Below are positions 1-9,200 of a stretch of DNA of 11,793 bases, piece after piece. The position numbers and the translations under genes were made by a program. The notes below the pieces were generated by a model. The model saw nothing but the letters and a program-made list of their open reading frames with translations, was not told the DNA's origin and ran no database searches. This DNA comes from Amoebophrya sp. AT5.2 (Eukaryota > Sar > Dinophyceae > Syndiniales > Amoebophryaceae): NCBI GenBank assembly GCA_005223375.1, contig RXOD01005968.1:1-11793 (forward strand). The letters are read 5' to 3'. The first letter of the stretch is position 1, and each line of letters opens with the position of its first letter.

Positions 1-279
1 GCCAGCCGCTACCACGGTTACTTCCCAAAAAAAAAAGAAACGAAGAAATTATTGATATGCTGTCCATTCCGCATCAGGTAGAGCTGCATGGTGTTCTTCT
101 CGTTTGTCAGTCGGCAGATGAAGGTGTTGTAACTTTCTTACAATTTATAATTTTTCTGTTACGATGCCGCTGCTTGTTGTCGTGCCCCATGTTCTTGTTC
201 AGACGAAGTAGCTGACGATGAAAATTTTAAACACACAAAATTTTAAAACAGTTTTATTCTTGTAGAATTTCTTGTTGTC
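1..279 (-). other. 3' non-coding region of the element
   Basis: This is the stretch downstream of the stop codon on the minus strand, AT-rich near the stop. I see no further gene. A run of ten A on the plus strand (27-36) is a T-run on the sense strand. No convincing polypurine tract precedes a TG start of a 3' LTR, so the LTR boundary cannot be placed. Confidence 0.5.
221..258 (-). promoter_or_regulatory. AT-rich repeat and AATAAA polyadenylation signal
   Basis: Just past the stop codon, the minus strand shows AATAAA (bases 253-258) and then two near-identical AT-only stretches (237-248 and 221-231), each partly palindromic (aaaattttaaa). AATAAA is the common eukaryotic poly(A) signal, but dinoflagellates use it little, so its role is uncertain. 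The A/T bias contrasts sharply with the GC-rich coding region. Confidence 0.4.
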
Positions 280-3200
280 CTACACCGCGGTCGCACCTGG
301 TGCCAAAGGCCGTTCCCAGGTATACTTCCGCCGGTGGATGTACGCTTGGCCGAGCGGAAGGTGAAACTCGCCGCGAAGAATGTCGTGAAATTGCAGGATC
401 TTGTTCCCCGTGACGATCTTCGTAAAACCGTCGCCGGGATTCACTTTATCAGTGATACTCCCGAGTTCCCAAGCAGCTTCTGCATAGGAACCTTTCACCC
501 TCGCCAGGGTTTTGAAAACGCCAGCATCGCTGAACGCGATAACCGACTTCGAAACAACTCGTAGTACGGCACTCCTCGAGTCGGACAGAAGGATGCCCTG
601 CGTCTTCACGCCCCACGACCGCAGTTTCGCCATCACCATCTCCAAAATGGGAATGCTTTCACCCATACTCCGGAGTTCCGCGTCGTACGACGATCCGCAC
701 ACGCCAGCGCTGAAAAAGCTATCGCCCCCGAGATAGCTGCAGCGGATTTTCTCCACAGGTAACTTGTTGTACTCCTGCAAGGTATCCACGCGCTTGATGG
801 CCACCTGCTTGGACTCGTACCGGTGCCAATCCTCGGCACTGATCGAAAGGAACGTGTAGCCCAGCAAAGCCCTCAACGCCTTCGCCTTCCGACTGGTCTC
901 GTCTTTCTCAGTCGAAGGTGTGTCGACCGCGGCGAAGCGCTTGCGTTTCCTCCGAGACGTGGCGCTCTTTTCCGTCATGGTGCAGACCTCCTCGAACTCC
1001 TCGTTGGCCCCGACAAACTCCATGCCGTAAAACCGTGCGAACTCCCGCCGCGCCTCGATGTCGACCTCGTCCTCATCGACCGGCTCGCAAAGCAGATTGA
1101 CCTCGTCCTCTTCAATAGCCTGCTTTAAAATATCGGCATGGCACGGAAAAGGATGACAGAAGCAGCCAAGCCGTTTTCCTTTTAGTTCGCCAACCTTCGA
1201 GCGCAGCCCGCTGGATCGCAAGTACGCCTCGTATTTTTCCAATACTTCCTCGCGATTGCCGTCACGCCCGACCTTGAAAGGATTCCCCCATTTCGAACCA
1301 CGGCCGACGTAGATATTCCGCTCGTCCTGACGACGCCACTCTGCGATTTCCTTTCCACGCACAAAACCGCCACCGAACGCCGTGTGCAGGTTCGTCACCT
1401 CGGTTTCTTGCTGCTCCACGCCCCCGACGCTTTCCGTGCTCGTTGGGTTCTGAAAGCTCGCGTCCGGAAACATCGCCAAGATTTCCTCACTGTAGGAAAG
1501 ATCCATACAGATCCCCGGAGAATCCATTTTCGCCCGTTGGATAATTCCGTTTTGCGACCGGGTCCACCTACCGTCCTTCTCGCCGTCGTGGCCTATCGCT
1601 AGGCTCCTGGTAGGTAACACCACCTCCGGATGCGTTCTCCCGATGAAGAGGAGGGAACCGCGCTTCGCCTTCAAGTGCGTGATGTCCTCCTCCTTCAGCG
1701 GCGCTTTCTCGTCTGCTGGCATCGGCGCTGGCTGCAGCTCCTCTATCTTCTGGCGCATGCTCAGATTGACTTGCTGCTTCCCCTCGTCGTGGTGAATTTG
1801 AATGCCCGTGAACACCAAACCATCCACGGAGTCGTTCCACTTGTCCAGGCCGAACCGCTTCTTGATTGCAGAGGAGAAGTAGTTGAAACCAGCTTCATCT
1901 CCAGAGAAAAGGAGACCATCGACATGAATGCCGATAAAGCATCGGCCCCTTCTAAACACGCACGGCGAAGAAGGGGATGTGGTGAACCCAATACTCAATA
2001 GGAATTGAGAAAGGGTCCTGAACCACATGAGTGCGGCCTCCTTCAAACCGTACAAAGAGATATTGAGTACAAAAATATCTCCAGGTCCGACGTCGAACCT
2101 CGCCTTGAGCTCGCGCAACACATGCTCCTGCCGGATGTTGAAAGGGAATTTCATCCGCGGCCGATGGTCAGGTCGAAACCGCAGATTCTTAAGAAAGGCG
2201 CGGGGCACGTCGCCGCTCCGCAAAATTCTTTTTCCCCTAATCTGGCGCAGGCAGTTGATGATGAGTCTCAACTCGATCTCGGAGAGTGTTGGCGACTCCG
2301 CGGTAGCAGAGATAGTGGAATTATGCCCGCCTGGCACCACCCTCACTGCCACTTTGTAATGCCAGCGCGTCATCATCTTGAGATCAACTATTGCTCTGCT
2401 GGTGAGGATTCCTTCATCGCTGCACGGAGCTCCTTCTTCCCATTTCTCGAGCAACTTCCCCTGAATCAATTTGTCCCACTCACTGACGTGAGCTTTCCGG
2501 AGAAGAGTTGGCACCCCCAAACCTTTTCCGTCCTCCACGAAACTGTGATCGGTATCCGCAAACTTCAATGCGCCGAGCAGCTTTTCCACCACCTCAGGGT
2601 GTTGACTGGTTTGTGGGTCGTGGATGGAGAGAAGCCCCAGGTCCTCGCGCGACTCCGTCGGAAGTAAATCCCAGATGACGATTCGAAGCAAACGCTGCCC
2701 CTCAGCCTTCTGGAACTCTTCCTTGCTGTGCACCACCTTGACCTGCTTCCAGCCCCAGCTGACGATGATTTCCTTCTGCAGCTCCGGATTGGCGAGCTCG
2801 CGCCGCTCGTCACTCCAGGTCTTAAGCACCTCCATGGAGTCTGGAGCAAACTGGATGTCGTCCCGCCGCTCGAAGCACTTGCTCACTAGCACTTGCCACG
2901 CGATCGAATCCTCCTTGATCGGTCCTTCCACTTCACCCATCAGAAGCTTGAGGACCGCCCGCTTTTCAGCCCGCGTAGCAGGAGTATGGATGAAATCTGC
3001 TCCCAGAGCTTCGCTGCTGTTGCTGCTACCGTCCATGGGATCGTCCTTCGCGTCATCGGTATTCTTCCCTTCCTGCTTTACTGCGGCGGCGATTTCCTCC
3101 ACCTGGCTTAGCAGTTTCTTCCCGATGCTCGATGGTTTCTTGAAGAACGTGGTGCTGCCGATCCAGTTGCGGCCATCTTCGAAAAGATTAGCCCCTGCCT

Positions 3201-6200
3201 GCGCTCCACGCCACTGGTCAGCCACCTCAGTCCTTTGAAAAGTAGGATCAAAAGGAGAACGATGATTCACGATCCGATAACCTTCCAGATCATCGGCGAC
3301 GCTCCCATTGCCAGCTGCTGCAATCTCGGTGGGGAAAACCAGGGTCGCGCGCGCGGACTCGTGGACGCATGTGAGGGTCGTCTCGTCCTCAATCCACATA
3401 TCCGGAACCGCGCTGCTACTGTTTAGTCCCTCATGCTGCTGGGTGAACGTGGGCTTGGCCCACGTGTCCGGAATCGCCTTGCTGCTGTTCCGCTCGTCTT
3501 CCAGCTGAACAAAAGTGGATGCGGCAAGGCAGGGATCCGCGAGACCAGCCGCAGTTCCGCAGTCCTCGACTACGTACCAGATCCGGTCGTCGTCTAGACT
3601 CACATACCCAGCATCATCCTCCATAGGATCCAGACCATCCGCATTCGCTTGGTCCCGCATCACCACATCATCGTCGTCTGGCGAACCAATGTTCATTACC
3701 TCCTTCACCTCCGGCAGCTCTCCAGCCTCCTCGTCAGAGGAGAGCTCGACTTCCTCGCTGTAGTCTGCGCCATCGATTTCTTCTGCTGCAGGTTGGTTTT
3801 TCGACTTCCGCTTCTTCTTCGCGGTCCCCTCCCCGGGGGTCTTGAAAGCGAAAAACGGACCGGGTTCGTGAGTTCCAGCGTGCGCCGGCGCACGCAGTTC
3901 GAAGTCTTCCCCGTCCTGAAAATTATCCTGCAGCCACTGCTTTTGCTTCTCGTACAGCCGGCCTCCGCGCTTGTAGTCCGCCGCGGTGATGGGCTGCGTG
4001 TCGAGAGGCAAGTCGAGAAAATGGTCAAAGTCGACGCCAGCGGAAAGATTTTCCTTCTTGGCCGTGATCAGCCTGCCGCCGCCGTGGCACGTGTAGGTGT
4101 AGGCGCTGTTACTCTCGTCCAGCTGACGGTCGATGATCTTGACGCGGATATCGGCTTTGCTTTTCTGGTTGTAGAAGTTGACCTCGTTTCCGATCTGCCA
4201 GTCCTCATCGTCTTCCAAACGACCCTGCGCTCGCACGTTGGAGATGATCTTATTCACCATGGTGACGTAATCCTTGTCGTTCTGCAGGATCAGCAGCTCG
4301 GAAACAATCCGGAGTCGTGCTTCGGTCAGCCGGTGAATGTTCATATTCCCGTAGTCGTGCGCCCGGACACAGGCGTCATCAGGATGCGTCAGCAGCTCTG
4401 GCTTTGCCTCCTCCAAACCCCAGAATGCTTGAGCTGGAGTGCGACCTTGTAGCCGAACGGTGGAGACATGGTCAAGCATCTCATCAATCTCGTCCAGCAG
4501 GAACTGCAGGCCCATGGAGTGAAACTCCGGAAGCCGCCGCAGCCGCTTGTGCGCTGTCTTGACCGTAAGAAAGCGGCGCTCCAGCTTGTACACAGCCTTA
4601 CCGGTTGGCAGGATTTCCATGGTGCGACCCGACTTGTCCAGCGCTTTCCATTCTCGCAGGCCGAGATTCTCCAGCCCTGCGTCTCCCACGATGCGCCGAC
4701 GCATTATCATGTAGCTCAGAAAGCGATGCACAGCCCGGGCCACATCTTCCGGAGATGGAGAGGCTTTGTTCCGCAAAAGCCGAGGCGCAAAGCTGTCGAG
4801 CATGTTGAACATCACGCCACCACGAATCTCCTGTTTCTGCTCTTCGGTCAAATTGCTGCGGTTGAGGAAGGGCTCGAGCTTCCACTTCAAACCTGACACC
4901 GCGTGCCGACCCCGTCCGTCCGCGACAGATAGTCCTCCAAGAGCAGAATAAATGAAGCCAAATTCCGTGATAAACGTTGTATCCAAGAATGTAACGCCTC
5001 CTGAGCGCAGAGACTCGTAGGCCGTCAGCGAACCAAGGTTCTTGCGCCGCACCCCCAGTGCGAGCCCCAGACGGGCAACCGAATCTCGCCGCGCCACCCG
5101 CACGAGCTGACGCAGTGCCTTCTCGGAAACATCACGAAGCCGCGATCGTGCATGTTCGAAGCACTTGTGTTCAGGCTGCAGCTTACCGTGGTAGAAAAGG
5201 ATTTCCTGGATCAAACGGATTTTGCGCCTTTCCTCTGCCGTCATGTTCCGTGTTGGAGAAAGAACGCTATCGACTCGCTGCCGCTCGTCGTCCGTGAACC
5301 TCACCGCGAAACCGTCAGCACAGAGCGTGAGATCATGGATGAACAGCTCCAGGTGCGCGCTCGAGTGGTACACCTTGCCGTTCTTCCCGTAGACAGAGCT
5401 ACGCAGCCGTTCAGCCACCGCGACGCTGAGCCCCACGCCGGAACTGCACTGAAGGATCGCGCGCTTGCCGCCCTTCAGGTGCGAGGTGATCGGTTCCATC
5501 TGGCTTTTCGTAACCATGTCCTGAAAACCGGAACTGAAACCTGTTTCGACCTTCTTTTGCGTCAACTTCGGTCTCCACCGCCAGTTCCCATTTTCTGCCG
5601 CAGGATCCAAATCCGAGGCTTCCTCGACTGGAAAAACTCGGGCTGTCTCCCGAATGACAGGAGGGACATCCTGTAGGTCACGGCATGTGAAGATCCGCAC
5701 GTCTTCGAGCTTGCCAGGAAGCTTCAGCATGGAGGTTGCATTGGGCGCATTGTGAACTGACGACTTCACGACGCCACTGCCGATCTGGTGGTACTGGATG
5801 CTGTCGCTCTCGATCGTGACCGACGCCGCATGTCGATCAATTGAGAGGCGGCCGCGTTTCGGATCAACCTTTCTCTTCTGAAAGTCGACCTTCTCGGCGG
5901 CACACATCCACGCAGGCGCTCCCTGAGGCACACTGCTAGGCAGATGGTAGAAGTAGTCCACCGTAACGTACTTGTTCTTGCCGTGAGGAATTCCACTCTT
6001 CAGTTGATTTTCACGCTTCTGCCAATCATCTACCAGATCTCCGCACACCCGAGTTTGATTCATTACGTCCACCACTCTCCTCAGCCGAATGCGTCCCTTC
6101 AGCCATTTCGGCACCGGAGGAGTCTCGGTCAGACCGAACTCCGTCATGCGGAAAACCGCATAACCTCCGGAATCTCCTTCGCGGCGCAGCTGCGAAGTCT

Positions 6201-9200
6201 TCACCTCCCAGATCCACTCGCCATTGTCGTCGACTCCAGTCTCGTTGAAGTGACCAACTCCAGCAGCAGCTCCAGCTGCACTGGACCCTGCGGCGGCCGG
6301 AAAAACTTCTTCGCAAACTCCGCCGACGGTGACGTTGGTGCGGCCGGTAGGTTCGTAAGTGCTGATAGCCCCCATACCGTTCGCTCCTCCGAAGAAAGAA
6401 CACACAGCACTCGCCTTGATCATCGTGCGTCCCACGAAGCTCGCCGCCTTCTGAAAGATTGTCTTTCCAGTCCAGGATCTAGCCGGTGTAGACCCCCGCG
6501 ACGGCTCCAGCACTCGATGCGCGTTCGCACTCCGCCAGTTGTCCTCCAGCGTCTCCCGCTGTCCAGGTGAGTCGAGGAACTGGTACATCGTGGTCCTCTT
6601 GTCGCTGATGCCGCGCACAATGTCCTTTGTCTCGATCACGCTGCGAGTAGGGGTGAACAGGGTCTGACGCGGCTTGCGATGCACCTTGGTGACGGTAGTC
6701 GCGTCTTCCTCCCAGACATCTTCCCGCAGAGCTGCCAGATGCTCCAGAGTTTCGGGATACTCAACTCCGACTCTTCGGAGATCCGGCGGGCACGGGATGA
6801 GACTCGGCTCGGAGACCTCCTGCGTCGATTGCGCCTCCTCGTCCATCGTTTGCTGAGAAGGCGGAGAAATCGCCACGGCCCCAACCTGTTCACTACCCGT
6901 CTCGATCGCCAGTTCACGCTGCTCAAAAGCAAACATACCTAACCCGTTCGCTTCCTCGTGCGTGCAAAGCACCTGCTCGTTGCTGAGGTACTTGCTTTTG
7001 TCTGCCAGCCCCTGGTAGTAGCTGATCGGACGCGGGTCGAACGGATGTTCTGGCGGAAGGCGGGCGACCGCTGCCTCGTCGAGCGGCATCGCGAAAACCG
7101 GTCGCGTCCAAAGATGCTGCGGGTTGTTCTTCTGTATTTCCAGCAGCACCTCGCCGTAGTCCTTCTCGTCGATTTCAAAAACGTTGCTGATGATCTGCCG
7201 CTGTCCACGAAAGTCGTGGATCCACGTCCCGTCGTGTCCTTCCAGATGCTTGTGCACTCCGACCTTGTAGATCACCGAGCAAAAGTTTTTATCGTGCCAC
7301 TGCTCGCCACCGAGGTTGGGCCCCAACTTCGTCTCCGTCACTTCTTCAAAGCCGAAGCAGTAGACGGCACCGTCGACGCGAAGAACCACGTAGGGCAGCA
7401 CTACTTTTCCGAGAATGACCTGCTTGGAATTTCCGATCCCCGACGAAGAATCATTGACTCGGCGCGAAGGAACCTTCAGCCCGAATTTCTCCGCGCGCCG
7501 CCGATTCACATCGACTGACTTCTTGCAGAGATAAATCTGGTTGTTGTAACCGGTATCCCACTGCAGTTGTGTGCTCTCGGTGGTGAACAGAACTCGCTCT
7601 CCGTTAAGCGAAACAGTTCCCTCGATGCTCCCGCTGCACCCGTGGAGCTCTTCCGTCCCGTCTTCACCGCCGAACGCCTGCTCCTCGGACAGAAGTAGTT
7701 GTGCTTTCTGATGCGTTTCGTAGGCACAGAAATTTTGCCCGTTCTCCTGCTCAGCCAGCGCGCTGCTGCTCGTGCAGTATCCTCCGATAGTCAGGGCTTC
7801 GTTGAGGAAAGAGTCGACTTCACCAACAAGATAAACCTGTTCGGCGCCCCCGTCGCCAGACTGGTCTCCTTCGTAGTTGAATTCTTCTTCCTCGCCTCCG
7901 GCGTAGGCTTCTTCTTCTTCATCATCTTCAGGCTCCTCTGGTTCTGAATCTTCGCGCACCCCCATCACGATCTCGCACTCGTCCGCGTGCTCGTCGTTGA
8001 CTTCGACACAGAAGATTCTTTCGTCTTCGTGCACTCCCGTCATGGTGCTGTCCTGAATGATGAACTTCGACTCCTCGTCCTTGTTGTCCACGGTCACAAG
8101 CATCACCCGCTCACGCTGGCCTACATCCATTTCCTCCAGGATGGCCGCGATCTTGTCGCTGGTGCTTTTCTGCTGGAAGCTCTTGTTTCCCAGCAGGTTT
8201 CCGACTTTGGAGCTAGGCGGCTTGTTCGGACAACTGGCTTCGAAGTGACCAGGTTTGAAACACACTCGGCAAACCTGCTCGGTGTACTTGCAGTCCTTCG
8301 TTTCGTGGTTGCCCCAGCACAGACGGCACCGCCGTCCTCGCCCACCGGTCTTGTTCTGGCCCGGACGCTTCCGGACATCACCTTTTCCTTTGCGGCCTGC
8401 CCCTTTACCGCGCGGTCCCGGTGGTCCTTTCCGCGTGCCGCCTCCCCAGCGGCCCGCTGGATTCGCAACGTCGTACTTGTAGTTGCTCTTGGGGTTTGCT
8501 TTGGCTGCGAAAACCTGCTCTTCGACATTCGCCCCCGCTCGAGTTTTGTTCCCGCTTTTGCTCGAGCGGCGATTCATGAAAGCCGTTACGGTGACCTCCG
8601 ACTCCAGAAACGCCTTGTAGTTTTCAATGAACGGTACCTCGGGCGAACGAAAGATTGGACTGAACATCATTTCCTTCACTTTCCTCTGATCCAGCTCGAC
8701 CTTCCGACCCAGCTCCTCCCAGACATCCTGCCGCTGTTTCAAACCCTGCTCGTCCATTTCCACGACGCCGGTGCTCTGGTTCATCCGCATCGCGACGACC
8801 GGAAACAGCTCCATCTGCGCTTCCTGCGAGACCTGAATGTATCGGTTGATCAGAGCAAGGTCAGCCTCGCCGGATTTCCGCTCGAAGTCGTAGAACGCAT
8901 CGCGCTCAGACCGATTCTGCAGGAAGTTGTGAGGATGCTCTTCGTAGAGGCGGTAGGTCAAGTTGAGGAAGGTGAGCGTCAGTCTGTTCTTGCGTTTGAA
9001 ACGCATCGTGCGCAGTTTGGTGCGCATCCCATCGGGCATGCATCGGAATTTGCTTGCCTTCGACTGAGTCCCCTCCTTTCCGCCTGGATGCACGTCGTAC
9101 AACATCTCCTCGAGAATCTCATTCTCGAGTTCCGCCGGAAAGAGAAACGCGGGCGACCCCATGGGCTTGATCACCAGCTTCAGCAGATACGATTCAACCG

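Larger units (their letters stand above)
2719..4038 (-). other. Long acidic linker between integrase and RT (aa ~2541-2980)
   Basis: This segment joins the integrase to the RT. It starts with a charged stretch and a KKKRKSK cluster (2614-2620), continues with a long acidic, Ser-rich portion, then two 22-residue repeats (2716-2759), and ends with copy 2 of the internal motif (2808-2848) and a Lys/Asp-rich stretch. Ty1 also has a linker with a nuclear localisation signal after its integrase, so the basic cluster may serve that purpose. No enzymatic motif is visible. Confidence 0.55.

Noticed and set aside
27..36. Run of ten A as a poly(A) tail or retroposon end
   Set aside because: It is on the strand opposite to the element's transcript and has no poly(A) signal or target-site duplication with it.
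2005..4452. Plus-strand open frames at 2005-2667, 2624-3238 and 3649-4452
   Set aside because: They overlap each other and the polyprotein linker and integrase in antisense, with Arg/Ser/Leu-rich shadow composition and no domain signature.
6163..6177. GDSGG (aa 1828-1832), the motif around the catalytic Ser of trypsin-like proteases
   Set aside because: No matching His (TAAHC-type) or Asp motif lies upstream and the following residues do not fit; taken as chance.
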